Source: Vitis vinifera
Lineage: Eukaryota > Streptophyta > Magnoliopsida > Vitales > Vitaceae
Assembly (NCBI RefSeq): GCF_030704535.1
Contig: NC_081823.1
Span: 218,501 to 282,500, forward strand
Length of the DNA stretch: 64,000 nucleotides
Direction of reading: 5' to 3'
Of this stretch, positions 1-11,723 are shown in pieces. The position numbers and the translations under genes were made by a program. The notes under the pieces are model-generated. The model did not search any database. It was not told where the DNA came from and worked only from the letters and a program-made list of their open reading frames with translations. Within the stretch, counting starts at the first letter, position 1. The number at the start of each line of letters is the position of its first letter.

Positions 1-429
1 ACAGGAAATACTCCTTTCGCCATCGTATACGGAATGGATGCAGTCATTCCTACTGAAATAGGTCTCCCTACCATCCGGACTGACGCAGCAAAACAGAATG
101 ATGCAAACATGGAATTAGGAAGAAATTTGGATTGGACGGATGAAGTAAGAGAAAGTGCAGCCATCCGGATGGCAGACTATCAACAGAGAGCATCCGCTCA
201 CTACAATCGCAAAGTAAGGCCCAGAAGCTTCAAAAATGGTACGCTGGTCCTTAGAAAAGTTTTTGAAAACACTGCTGAAGTGGGCGCAGGGAAATTCCAA
301 GCTAACTGGGAAGGACCCTATATAGTGTCTAAAGCAAGTGAAAGTGGAGCCTATCATTTACAAAAGTTAGACGGAACTCCATTGCTTAGACCATGGAATG
401 TGTCCAATTTAAAACAGTACTATCAATGA
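1..429 (+). CDS. gypsy polyprotein, integrase C-terminal end (partial)
   Basis: The frame is open from base 1 to a TGA at 427-429 (142 codons visible). It starts with the motif TGNTPFAIVYGMDAVIP, the conserved end of the integrase core in Ty3/gypsy polyproteins. A segment rich in charged residues follows (MADYQQRASAHYNRKVRPR), then the small beta-fold C-terminal domain (F-x-NWEGPYIV, then YHLQKLDG). Known role: the integrase joins element cDNA to host DNA. The reading frame shown has no break, but the 5' part is outside the window, so whether the whole polyprotein is intact is unknown. Confidence 0.9.
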   Translation, partial: TGNTPFAIVYGMDAVIPTEIGLPTIRTDAAKQNDANMELGRNLDWTDEVRESAAIRMADYQQRASAHYNRKVRPRSFKNGTLVLRKVFENTAEVGAGKFQANWEGPYIVSKASESGAYHLQKLDGTPLLRPWNVSNLKQYYQ

Positions 430-559
430 AAAAGCAAGACAAGTACAAATGGAAAAAAGAATTGTTTTATTGATATATATCATGTATGTACAAAGAGGTC
501 TCCGGACCACAAAAAATACAGAAAGAAGATTACAAAAGAAATTGCAAAAAGAAAAGCTA

Positions 560-2990
560 TCAGGGAGCGGGCTTGTCATGAAGTTGCTTCTCTTCACCCG
601 AAGGAATTGAAGGGACATCTTGCTTTATGCCGTTCTTCTTCATGCAGCAGCGATAGCCGAAGATGAAGGTATCATCCACTTGTTTTTTATAGTCCGCTTC
701 AAGTTTCTTCCTCTCTGCAGCAAACTCCCGCTCTAGCTCTTCTTTTTGCGTTGTTAAGCGTAGCTGCAAATCTTTTTTCTGCTTCTTTTCAATTGAAGCC
801 TCCGTCCGGAGTTGCCTCACCTCCCCCCTCAGCCGGGCCACCTCATCCTCTGCCTCATACAGGCGGGCGAATGTTGATTCCTTCCGGCCCTTAACCTCAG
901 CCAAATCCGCCCGAAGGGCTTCATTGTCCTCTCGAACGGTGGATAAGCTGGCTTCAGCCTCCTCCAGTCTCAAGCGCAACTGGTCTTCAGTATCTTTGCG
1001 CCGAGTGGCGAAGGCCTTCATATAATCAGTGGTCCGCAGCAGGTCAGTGAAAAGATCGTATTGATTGGCCATGCCGCGGAGACCACTCACCAGCTGCAGA
1101 CAAACAAACAAAAAAAGCAAAGTTAGAAATCACACCACAAACACACATTAGAATGACAAAGAATCAAAAAACACAAAGACAGTATACCGATTCCACCATC
1201 ACGAACATCTTGGCTGAAGGCATAACAGTGGTCAAGCCGGGTGGAATCTGTTTCAGCTTATTTTCCAACTCCGCGTAGCTAAAAGGGCTAGCGGAGGTGC
1301 AAGCCGCGTTATTAACAAGATTCCCACCTGATGATGCAACAGAAGGAGACTCTTGTTCCGGATTCAGGGCCTCAACATTTACGGCTGGATGGGTCTCCCC
1401 GGGTGCAACCTCATCCGGGACAATCACCGGGACGGCTGGAGTCTCAGTTGCCATCTCTACTTCGCCCCCCTCCGGATGAGCGTCGTAGGCGGATGAGCAA
1501 CTAACTTCAATCTCTTGTTGACGATCTTGAAGCCGCCCGATGAGTCCGGACCTCAGATTGCACACCGAACGAGGCCTCTTTGAAGGTGGCCCCTTCACCA
1601 GAACAAGAGCCAGACGGTCCGGATCGTTAGAGGGCTGACTCTAACTTTCTGCCCCTACTTCCTCCATCGGGGTTGCACAAACGACTTCAGTTGCATCGAC
1701 ATCCGGATTAGGGGAGTCCGGATGGTTGATGGACGCAGCTTCCTCAACCAAATTATCCAGACGGGCAACCGCTGCCAAGGAAGTACTCGAGTGGTTCAGC
1801 CCCGCGACGTGTCCGGATCCGCTTGAGATAGAATGAGGAGCAGGGTTCACTGGCTCCTCTATTATTACCTCCGCCTCATAAGTAATTGGCGGAAGAGCAA
1901 AATCCTTGGGAGGAGTGGGCTCCTTCACCCCCTTCCCATTCTTCACCAGCTTCCTCTTTTTCGCTGGAGCTTTATTTGGAGGAGAGGCTGCGCGGCGTTT
2001 TTGTCCGGGAGCCTTACGAAAGGTTCCTTCGTTCTTTTTCTTCTCCCGATTATCCAGGAGCGCTCGGCGTTTTTCAGCGTCAACGTCTTTAAACTCCTGG
2101 TAAATCGAGAGATCCTTCACAGTATAATGCTCCCCAGGCACTACCTCCTTTGGCATTTTCCTGGGGAGAATGTTGACAACATACTCTTGGGACTCCCGGA
2201 CGGCCGCCATCAGGTTCCGCGCAGTAAGCAGCCTCTTGTAGCACCTCTCCTTGGCGTCTATCTCAAACAACTTATTGAGACAGGCAAAAGACGCCTTTTC
2301 CACCCAGTCCACGATGTGGCCCCTCCTTTCCGGACCTGCATTGACAGTAACGAAAGGTGAGAAAACCATCCGAAAAAATCAACAAAAGACAACAAAATAA
2401 AAGTCGGACAAAAGTCGCAAAGCAAACTTACCCGGAATCACTAAGGAGTAGTTTGGAGAGAAGGGCCTCGCCGGATGCTTCGACCCCGCCCATGCACCCT
2501 GGACCATCACGAGTCCCTTCGCACCTCCCTTCGTTGAGTCCGGCAGCTCCGTCACCAATTGAAGGGAGGGCAGGTGAGCGGACATGCTGAAGATGTCATT
2601 TTTTACCTTCTTCAGCGAGTAAACAAAAAACACCTCCAGCAGCGTAAGGTCGAGGTTGTACAGCATGTTTATGATGCTGCATCCCATCAGCACCCGGACG
2701 ATGTTGGGATGAATGAAGGCGGGTGGAATCTTGGTGAAATGGAGGAATTCCTTGAACAACACCGGCAGAGGGAACCGGAGCCCCGCGTTGAATTGTTCCT
2801 TTGAGAAAATGACGGTATCTTGTTCAGCTTTCTCGGTAGACACGACATCCTCCCCATTCAGAAATTCAACAATTACGCCATTTGGAATGCAGAATCGATC
2901 CCGGAACTCCTTTACGCTCAGTTTGTCTGTAGATTTCCCATGAGCGTCGCCGGTGCCGGCAGATGAAGTAGCTTTCTACTTCGAAGACAT
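560..2990 (-). pseudogene. antisense gene of the gypsy element ('putative gypsy-type transposon' family), broken by two stops
   Basis: Three exons are readable on the reverse strand: 2990-2432, 2335-1188 and 1093-560. They join in frame at good GT/AG sites (donors GTAAGTTT and GTATAC, acceptors TGCAG), giving about 746 codons. The first exon resembles the conserved N-terminal domain annotated in plants as 'putative gypsy type transposon' (PF04195-like: FPLPVLFKEFLHFTKIPPA). The middle is basic then acidic and low in complexity. The last exon is a long coiled coil (LRLRLEEAEASLSTVREDNE and onward). There are two in-frame TAG codons, at 2978-2976 (codon 5) and 1643-1641, so the product is not full length. 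No function is established for this family. The domain name is from recognition, not a search. Confidence 0.7.
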
Positions 2991-3350
2991 TTTTTAGCCC
3001 GAGTTTTACTGAAACCTACATACAAAAAAGTGCAACAGTCAAACACAGCAATCCAGAAAATCAACAAACACCAACATTCAACACACAGTCGCAAGCTATT
3101 TGCCCAAAGCAAGTCAGAAATCAAGCCAATGAACAAACAAGCGCAACAAATGGAAAACAAAAACAAAATGCACGTACCAAATAGAAATGCCGAGAAGAAA
3201 GGTTGATGTTGCGATACAAAATCACCGGCAAGAAAAACTCTAGGGTTTTTTTTTTACTCAGAAAAGCAGAGGAAAGCACAGGAAGAAGAAGAAGCAAAAA
3301 CTCTCAGAAAAAAATGCAGTAGGAAAAATACAACAGTAGGCACAGTATGC

Positions 3351-3358
3351 TATTTATA
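3351..3358 (-). promoter_or_regulatory. TATA box of the antisense gene
   Basis: On the reverse strand the sequence reads CCCCTATAAATAGCATAC, a textbook plant TATA box, about 360 bases before the antisense ATG at 2990. A G-box core (CACGTG, 3485-3490) lies about 130 bases further upstream on that strand. Inference: the antisense gene has its own internal promoter. No transcript evidence is available here. Confidence 0.6.
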
Positions 3359-3613
3359 GGGGGACAGCCCCTAGGAAAGCCAAATGCCCAACAAACGTCA
3401 TCATTGAAACGACATGCTGCCTGGGAATACCCAGAGTCGGCGGCTCATCATAAATGCCTTTTTGGCTTCCGCACCCCCACTCGCCACGTGGCCCAACCAG
3501 ACAAAAGGTCGACTTCGGTTTCAAAAAACCAATTATTTTTTAACCCGCCCATTTTTGCTCGGGCAAAATAGGCAAGTTAAAAAGGGGGGCATTGTAGGGA
3601 CCCCTCCCTCCGA

Positions 3614-3661
3614 GACACGTGGCACGCATCTTACAGTGACACGTGGCACGCATCTTACAGT
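3614..3661 (+). promoter_or_regulatory. tandem G-box repeat in the U3 part of the LTR
   Basis: Two identical head-to-tail 24-base units each carry ACACGTGGC, the core bound by plant bZIP and bHLH factors (G-box, ABRE). Cores are at 3616-3621 and 3640-3645. They sit about 500 bases upstream of the LTR TATA box. Binding is inferred from motif identity only. Confidence 0.55.
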
Positions 3662-4136
3662 CACACATTGTCATCCGGGTCACCCTCATCCGGATCTTCC
3701 TATAAAGCACACATAACACGCTTTTCCCATCCGGACTACCTCAAGGAAGAGCAAACGACGCTTACAAAACATAGGCATCCGGACGGTTTCCATAAATGCG
3801 TCCGCTCCACAATACATCCGGATAATCAATATATGTCATCCGGACATAATTGTCCGGATCATTGACTAAAGTAAATCGAGTCTTACACGCTATCGCAACA
3901 AATCAGCCATGGCCCACGTCCCATCACCTGCAGAGTGAAAGGACGAGTTGAGGTGACAACAAGTCACTTCCCATGATCATTCAACATGATCACTGCCCAC
4001 GATCTCTGACAGCAGCATCACCTACCACGGTTTCTGACAGCCGCCCGTAGGGTGGCGATGACCATGCTGCCACCTCATGTCATCATAACAACATATATCT
4101 CCTCACCATTAATGAGAGGAACAGTACCCCTGGCAC

Positions 4137-4146
4137 TATATATAAA
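4137..4146 (+). promoter_or_regulatory. LTR TATA box
   Basis: TATATATAAA follows a GC-richer stretch, 230 bases before the LTR end, where a retrotransposon promoter is expected. Confidence 0.6.
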
Positions 4147-4373
4147 CCTTCACACGAAGAGGAAGGTAATCTCCTGATACCTAGTAAAAGGCCAACTGAT
4201 TTATATCTCCCTCTCTAACTATGGCTAACAAAACCATCGGAGGGTGCGTCCGGACACCCTGTCCGGATGTCTTTTGCAAGTATAACGACTGAATCAAGAA
4301 CCTTTGTAGGTTGAGATCGCGTGTCCATCCATTCAGCAACTGCGTGGATCGCCAGGGACGCGAGGTATCAACA

Positions 4374-5390
4374 AGCCCCTCTTTCTATTAGAGCAGTTCG
4401 ATTTTTATGTATATGCTGCTTCCGGAGGACTCCTTGAATAGGCTGTTTAAGAAGACTATATCATATAAAAGGCGCGCTTTTTATATTCTTATAAGTTAAG
4501 AAAATATTGCAACTTAGAAACTAGTCTAATTTATAAGTTAAGAAAATATTATTTTTTGTATAAATATTATGTAAGAAGTTATTTCCTGTGTAATAAGAAG
4601 TTTCAATATTATATTTCAAAAATTATGTGCTTCACTTTAACTTAAACTTTCAACTAAAATAAAAAAATAAAAACTTAGAGCCTATTTGGTAACTATTTTT
4701 AAAAACAATTTTTAAGAACTATTCTCTTTTTATATAACAAAAGTCTTTTTAGGAACATGAAATGTTTTTAACCTGTTGTTAATTATTTAAAATATATTTT
4801 TATAAAACTTTTTATATATGTAGTATTTTGTTTTTAATCATTCTCAATGCTTATATAATTATTTTTTTAAACACCTCTAGAAAAACAAGTAAAAATAATT
4901 AAAAGATGTTTTTTGAAAAGATCATATTTTTAAGGAAAAAAAAATTATATTTGGTAAAGTGGTTGCCAAACAGGGTTTTAAGCAACTTATCCAAACAGTG
5001 CCTAGGTATCTATAATAGAATGTCTTAATATAATGTGATTTTATGTCAAATTGAGGGTTTCTACCTTAAACTTTCAACTTTTTATACATTCTCTGCCTGC
5101 CATAATTATAGGTTTTTTTTCTTTCCTAATAGGAACAAAAAAGCTAGATTAGGTCTAGTGAAAGTCATAGATATATATCTGGCTTCATAAAGAATCCAAC
5201 CTAATGGAAATTGTGCAAATTTTTTTATCTTGCCGTGCTTGATGTTATTTTCACATGCATTCAAGTGCTTTAAGTAACCAAACTGCCATAGTCCATTACT
5301 TCTGAACTTTTTGCACATGATTAAACCATATATTCTGATTATTTTTGTGGACTGAATGATAATCAATAAAAATGGATACATATGCACTGC
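4374..5390. other. intergenic: AT-rich spacer with one MITE, and 3' flank of the MUSTANG-like gene
   Basis: No coding signal was seen. It contains the MITE at 4678-4976. The last 300 bases are probably the 3' UTR and terminator zone of the reverse-strand gene that ends at 5391. Confidence 0.5.
4678..4976. mobile_element. MITE with imperfect terminal inverted repeats
   Basis: The left end reads GAGCCTATTTGGTAACTA. The right end read in reverse starts AACCCTGTTTGGCAACCA; about 12 of 16 aligned bases agree. The interior is A/T-rich with no coding potential. No clean target duplication was found, so the family is not assigned. Confidence 0.5.
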
Positions 5391-7949
5391 CTAGCATGAT
5401 GGCTGTTCCTTGCAGGTACTTCTGTTATGACCAGCTTTATGGCAACGGGAACAATGCAGTTTCCTCTTGTCCTGAAGTTGAGAGTCAATCTGCTTCTTCC
5501 TCGGTCGACCAGGAGGTCTTTTATCTGGGGGTGGATGAAGAATACTCATGCTTCCAACCAGAGAGTTGGGGTCATTTCCATGGAGCTCAGACAAGGTGGG
5601 CATATCATGGATTGGCACTGAAGGCATGTTGGAGGCATATATTTGCTCCTGTGTCTCCTTCATATAGCATTTCTCCACATAATCATAAATATTAGTGTTT
5701 GCAGCAGTTACAGCACAACAAGCATGTCGGCAAGGGATACCCGTCATTTCCCACTCGCGGCAGCTGCATGATTTCATGTCCAATGCCACTGCAAAAGTCT
5801 CCCCATTCTCGTGTACCTCCATATTAGTAGGCGAGATAGTATGGTGATTCAAACCAACTGCTAGGTTCTGGTTTTCTTTGATTTTCATTTCAATCTTTCC
5901 ACCCACAGGAGTTTCCCACTTCGCCACCTCTGACTGCTTTCTCAATAGAAGCTCGCTTAACTTTAGACGATGAGCAGTAATGAAGCCTACAACTGGTAAA
6001 TCTCTTTCCTCCTGCACAAATCTGTTAAAGGACTCTACCTGACTTGTGAAGATCTTATCCCATCGCCTTCCAGGGAACAAAGAATTAGCCCAATGCTCTG
6101 GTCCAGTGGACACAACCCAATCATATAACTCCTCCTTTAACAACCGCATCTTTCCTAACATTGCTTCATATTTATCAGTTGTTCTTGCATATGCAATGTC
6201 GTTGAGAAGTTTCAGTGCTATTTTCTTTTTGTCAGTTCCCATCTTTAAGACCGGATTACTACTTATGAAGTAGTCTAGGCTCTCCTTCAAATGGCTGAGA
6301 CAGTGAGCATTGTAATCACTGCCAAACACTTTATTAGCTGCTGAAAGAAAGCTTGGGTTCCTGTCTGAAACTAGAACCACGTGACGATCCATCATAATAG
6401 ACTTTAGATGCTCTAGGAACCACAACCAGTTTTCATCATTATCAGTATTAACTACCCCATAAGCTAGAGGATATAAGCCATCATCTGCATCTAAGGCAGA
6501 TGCAGACAACAAAGTGTCTTTATATGGCCCACTCAAGTGATAGGCATCAACAAACAGCAACTCCCTACATCCATTATGGAAACCGGTTATGGAGCATCCA
6601 TATGCAACAAATAACTGCCTGAATTTATTCTCATCACTACATGTCCATTTGGCAACTGTACCTGGAATTGACTCCATAAGTCGCTTGCACATCCATGGAA
6701 TTAGCTTGTAGGAGTCCTCTGGCTTCCCATTAATTGCCTCTTTTGCCTTCTTCCTTGCCCTCCATAATTTTTGATAGTTCGCTTCAACATCAAAGTCTGA
6801 TTGATCTTTGTGTATCCTTTTAGACAAAGAGCAAGGATCAGCACTTGGCTTCTCTACAATCAATCCTGAAACCAAATTAGAACTCAAACCCAGTTTGCAA
6901 CCCATCTGATCCTGCACAGAATGTTTGTGAATGTTGATAAATCTTTTCACCATGACTAATCTTGTGTTTCCTTCACAAACAGCTGTTACTTTCCATGGAC
7001 AACCATCAACCTTGCATCGAGCGCTCATATATTCATAACTGTTGTCTTTGACTGTATATTCAAAATTATTTTCAAGTGAGTGTTTCTCAACAGCAGACTG
7101 AAACTCTTCTGGGCTGTCAAATAATTGGCCTTTTTCCAAAATGGCCTTTTTATGCATAGCAGCCACAAGTGGGGAATTTTCAATGTGCTTTGGGATAGAA
7201 GCCATGATATCATTGCCGCAAAGATTGGTATTGGGCTCTTCATTACTCCTGTTTGGTATTGGTTGCATAGCAATGTTTGATGAGGACCTTCAAAATTCAG
7301 TGATACAACAAGCATTTTCAGTATCATATTTAATAGCCATACAAATTAAAATTAAAATTAAAATTTAATCTGATTACAGGTTGTGGGGGCTGAAAATCAT
7401 ACCCAGAACTGCCATCATTTGCATGGTCCACATACCCATTAGCACCACTCTCAACTGGTATTTGTTGCAAAGCTGGGTTTGAGCACCTACAAAAATGTAA
7501 CATCCCAGAAAACAATTCATCATAGACAAAACTAATGGCAACATAAATTATAACAATAACAGTAATAATACCTAATCCGAGTATGTATGTCATTGGGCCA
7601 AAAAGAAAATGAAAAAGAAAAATTCATACCTCAAGACACCATCAGCATGAGCCACATACACATCAGCTATTTCATCATTCAATTCCAACATGGCCTTTAA
7701 TTGAGAATCATTTTTCAAACAAATATATTGTGTCTTATCAAGCTTAGCAGAATAGTATAGTACTTTTCCTTTTGGGTCAATGCCAAGATGCTCGCACACA
7801 AGCGGTACAAAAGCATTGTAGCTTGTACCTTCAGTAAGGAGAACAGCCACTGTAATTCCTCCTTCATAAGTCACATTTCTTGCAGTGTCAATTTTACGCT
7901 TTCCCCCCCAATGACAAAAACAATACAGTCGCTTCCCAACACCAGTCAT
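5391..7949 (-). CDS. MUSTANG-like domesticated MuDR transposase with N-terminal PB1 domain
   Basis: Coding exons are 7949-7630, 7486-7403 (or 7486-7436) and 7287-5391, 766 aa with the longer middle exon. The ATG directly follows an acceptor (TTTATAG|ATG). Exon 1 is a PB1-type fold (residues about 1-107). A MuDR N-terminal zinc-binding region follows (CKVDGCPW, near 227). The MULE transposase core keeps a DDE set at about Asp382 (FVDAYHL), Asp443 (LVSDRNP) and Glu553 (QVESFN). A SWIM zinc finger (CSC then CRH, 642-656) and a C-terminal CCHC knuckle (C-x2-C-x4-H-x4-C, near 746-763) complete it. PB1 plus MULE plus SWIM is the architecture reported for the MUGB branch of MUSTANG genes, immobile host genes derived from transposases and thought to act in the nucleus. 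No terminal inverted repeats were seen, in line with domestication. DNA binding and targets cannot be told from sequence. Confidence 0.85.
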
Positions 7950-10660
7950 CTATAAAGTAGTGGTAGCAAAAGATGCATTCCTGAATTATCAATCACCTAC
8001 ATTGCAAATTATCAATGAGTAAATTGTCAGCTATCAATCAAAGACAAGTATTATCCTAAAAAAAATGGCATTAGAGCACTCCAAATATTGGGGATCTATC
8101 CACAGGTCAATAATCTATTTCATCATGACTCAACCTATCAGATAAAAGTATTTAACACGAAAAACATGTGGTGCCTTTGGCTGTTTAGATAATATGAGAA
8201 AGTGAGCCTTCTCTCTTTCACATGCAATTCTACCTTGTCATTTTATCAGTTATGCTATATGACTCTTTATTGTTTTCCTTTATGTACATTCTATTAATGC
8301 TCATGAATCAGGGAATTTGAAATTTCTTCTTTTCCTTTAATGCTCTCTTCTGTTGCTGAAAAAGGTAGGAAAGAAAAGTATAGTAAAATTATTTTAATCC
8401 AAAATTTTAATTTTTAAGAAATTTAAACCTAAGGAAGACAAAAAGGAAAATGCAAATAGAAAAATAAAACCTTGAGTTTCTTCTCTTTTCCTTTAATGCT
8501 GTAGTAGGATTGGGAATTCCTATCAAAAGGAAATCCAAAAAGGAAAAGAAAAAAAAAAGAAATAAACTGCAAAAATTCTATCCCTTGAAACATCATAATA
8601 GCAAATGGTTCATGGAAAATATAAATGATTCATGATGTAACATAACAGAGAGAGAATTGTTTAGACAAATAAGACAAAATTATATTCATGATTCTGTTCA
8701 TTACATGAATTTCTGTTCTAGTTTTATTTCTTTTCATGGTTGAAAATGACTTGGGGCAAACCATTACCAGAGGTGTAGAAAATCTGATGTACCAATCAGT
8801 TTTAAAATAGCTATTTACATAGTGGGTATGAAAATTACTGCTATGGCAGCAAAACAAGTTGAATGCCATAAATTGTGGATCCAGGTTCCCCCATAAATAC
8901 ATTGGACACAATGACTAAATGATTATTTTTTTTCAAATAGAACATGTAAACTATGGTCCATTGCAAATTACGATCATCATTTTTTTTGCAATAACTAAAC
9001 AGGGGGTTACCAATATCTGAAACATAAAGATCAGGTCATCACTGTTGGGAATTTCAATAGCCAGCTAATTCTAAATGGATAAATTGTAAACTTCTCAGCT
9101 TGACAATCGACAAGCACACCCTTAGGATGACAAGTGATTTACAGATCTTAGGCATTAGGTGGTTGAACATTAGCCTAGTGACCCCTGATATTCTTAGCTT
9201 AGTCATGCTTTGACACTGGAAAACAAATGACAGCATCTAGAAATTGCTAAACTAATCAAGACTTCAATTTTGTGAATTGAAGCATGTTTTTTGAATTTAG
9301 TACACTAAACTCCACGAGCAAAAGTCTAAATTAATCAACTGAGAATGCACCGCTTGCAGTTTCCTTTCTCGGTGGAACTCCTAATCCTGAGAGGAATGCT
9401 TTCCTGACTAAAACAGAGAATCCTAACCCTATCTAAACACGATATCTGGTCGTAACTCCCATGGTTCTCATTGTCCTGAAAGAGAGATACCACCTAGAAA
9501 GACTGTATTGTTAAGTTGGCTTATAAGAGAATCAATTAAATAATCCTTTACACATCTTTGATTTATTTACTCTCATTCTGTTCATCACTTAATCTAATTC
9601 AACCAGATCAAAATTGAAACTGAAAATTGTCTGTATAATCTTTTTAATCATTTGTTGGATTTTATTGACTAGATCACCTGAAACTGATTCCCGGAGGACA
9701 TCTCCTAACAAGAAAACTAAAAGAGCGAAAATTGTAACAGCTAATCAGGAAAAGATGATCACGCAGATTTGACCAATGTGGTATACGATGAATGAAAAAA
9801 AATGGGAGCCAAAATCTCATTGAATCATGTACTCCTCCATAGGACCAAAAAAACGAAATTTAAATCTTGAAAAACTCCCAAATCACTCATAATCCCTAAT
9901 CAACAAGACCCAGCCTGAGTATACATTTCTTATGCGACTTTACCCACCATTGACAACCAATATCACAAAAACACCATAAAAATTCATGGGTAGGATGAAA
10001 CCATTGAACAAATAGACTCGTATTTCGAGAATCAAAACCATTACACACATTCCTTTTCTAAGGAATCAACCACAAAGAAAATCAAAATCATGGGAAGCTA
10101 TGATCCTAAAACATCTATCACAACCCTGATCTCGAAAAAACATTCCTACATTTGCAAAAATTGCCAATACAAGCAGGGGTCCAAGCATAATGCAGATACG
10201 AGAAGCCACACTCATTGCAAATTTCATTCACCGGCAATTCAAAACAAAATGTCAACCTTAAACAGAACTCAATAAAACCCACTATATATAGAGAGAGAGA
10301 TATATATTGAACGACAAATATACATGCAGGAAAGCATGAAAGATATCTGCATATTCAAATTTCTTCCCAACAAAATATTAGCAAACCCACTACAAACCAA
10401 ACCCATATAACATCCCACACAGAAGAGCATGATCCCACCAAAATATTAGTATTACCCACAACACAAACAAACCCATAGAACATCACAATTGCACACAAAA
10501 AAAAAGGGGAAAAAAAATACAAAAAATCGGAAGAAGAAAGAAACTCACTTTGAATTGAATGAAGGTTTTGGATGGGTTTTGGGAATTGAGAGGGAGAGGG
10601 AGGGAGACAAAGGGAGTTAGGACGGAGACTTTTTCTGAATTTTAAGAATGGAAGCTCACG
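7950..10660 (-). other. 5' UTR exon and 2.6-kb leader intron of the MUSTANG-like gene
   Basis: On the reverse strand, a donor (AAA|GTGAGTTTC) at 10548 pairs with the acceptor TTTATAG at 7950, just before the ATG. This gives a 2599-base leader intron and a 5' UTR exon from 10549 to about 10660. Nothing else coding was seen inside. A run of 27 T (10684-10710) lies just upstream of the presumed start. The transcription start is inferred, not seen. Confidence 0.5.
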
Positions 10661-11687
10661 GGATTATGCTATTGGCATTTGGGTTTTTTTTTTTTTTTTT
10701 TTTTTTTTTTGGAGTGGGGAGTTATAACAGGTTTCCGCAACTGCTTTGTTTGAGTATCAAAGAAAAGCAATTAACTCCTTTTTCTTAACGTATTTGTAAA
10801 TAAATATATTGTTCAATTTGATGAGATTTTTTATCCATATTTGTTTTTATTTTTTTATTTTTTATTATTATAGAGAAAAATAAATAAAAAGGATTCTAGA
10901 GTTTTTTTTTCTTTCCAAATTTGCATTATTTCTTCCCAATTTCTAATATAAATAAATTATGGATAACAATGAATTGATTTTTTAACAAAAAAAATATTCA
11001 TAACTCCAAAAAAAAAATATTTGAATCCTTTTTAAGTAAGAAAATTAATTTTGGAAAAAAAAAAAAAGAGAAAACAATTTGTTCTACATATAAAATCTTA
11101 GCATAATTTTTATTTTTATGATTTTATCATATTCACTCAAATTAAATAATAAGGACAAAACACGATTCCGGTAAAGTAATTGGATCTATCATGTCATTAA
11201 AATTAATTTTTTAATCTAAAAAATATATTTGATAAATTTTTTGTTCAAAATAGTTTTCGAATAATTTGTTTTAAAAAATATATATTTGAAATATTTACTG
11301 TGCTTTCTTAGGGTATTCCGAGAAAGATTTGAATGAAGAACAATTAAAATATATATATTTTAAAAAAAATTTAAGTTTCAATTAAAATTTTGTTTCCTAA
11401 ACCAATTTTTCAAAGTTTGGCTTTTGAGACTCCAAAAATATAAAGGATTAAGATAAAAAATAATAATAATAAGTATTTGTGTATATTTCAAATCAGAAGG
11501 TTAGATAAAATTTACAAATTATAATTTTCTAAATTTGTTAAAAAAAATTAATAAAATTTTCGACAAATCATAAGATTCCTTTTGTAAGCAATTTTCCTAT
11601 TTCAAAAAAGTCCATAAAGCATTCGTACAAGTTCCAGTTTGGACACCACAATTAATGCGGACTCGTTACTATGTATGACTTTATATT

Positions 11688-11723
<36 letters not shown>

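Larger units (their letters stand above)
1..4373 (+). mobile_element. 3' part of a Ty3/gypsy LTR retrotransposon
   Basis: The order is: pol C-terminus (1-429, +), a reverse-strand gene (560-2990), a polypurine tract (3579-3590, five or more A then six G and C), then an LTR starting TGTAGGGACC at 3593 and ending near TATCAACA at 4373. The 5' LTR, gag and most of pol lie before the window, so target duplications cannot be checked. An antisense gene between pol and the 3' LTR is known from several plant gypsy lineages. The 6-mer TCCGGA occurs about 20 times here and only about five times in the other 59.6 kb (eye count). Confidence 0.88.
3593..4373 (+). repeat. 3' LTR of the gypsy element
   Basis: The LTR starts TG right after the polypurine tract and ends CA near 4373, about 781 bases. 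It holds a perfect 24-base tandem repeat (3614-3637 and 3638-3661), each unit with a CACGTGGC G-box/ABRE-like core. TCCGGA recurs eight times. A TATA box (TATATATAAA, 4137-4146) is the likely element promoter. The right end is chosen from the terminal CA and could be off by a few bases. Confidence 0.8.

Noticed and set aside
5372-5695. 107-aa forward frame over the end of the MUSTANG-like gene
   Set aside because: It is the antisense shadow of the conserved SWIM/CCHC-containing exon.
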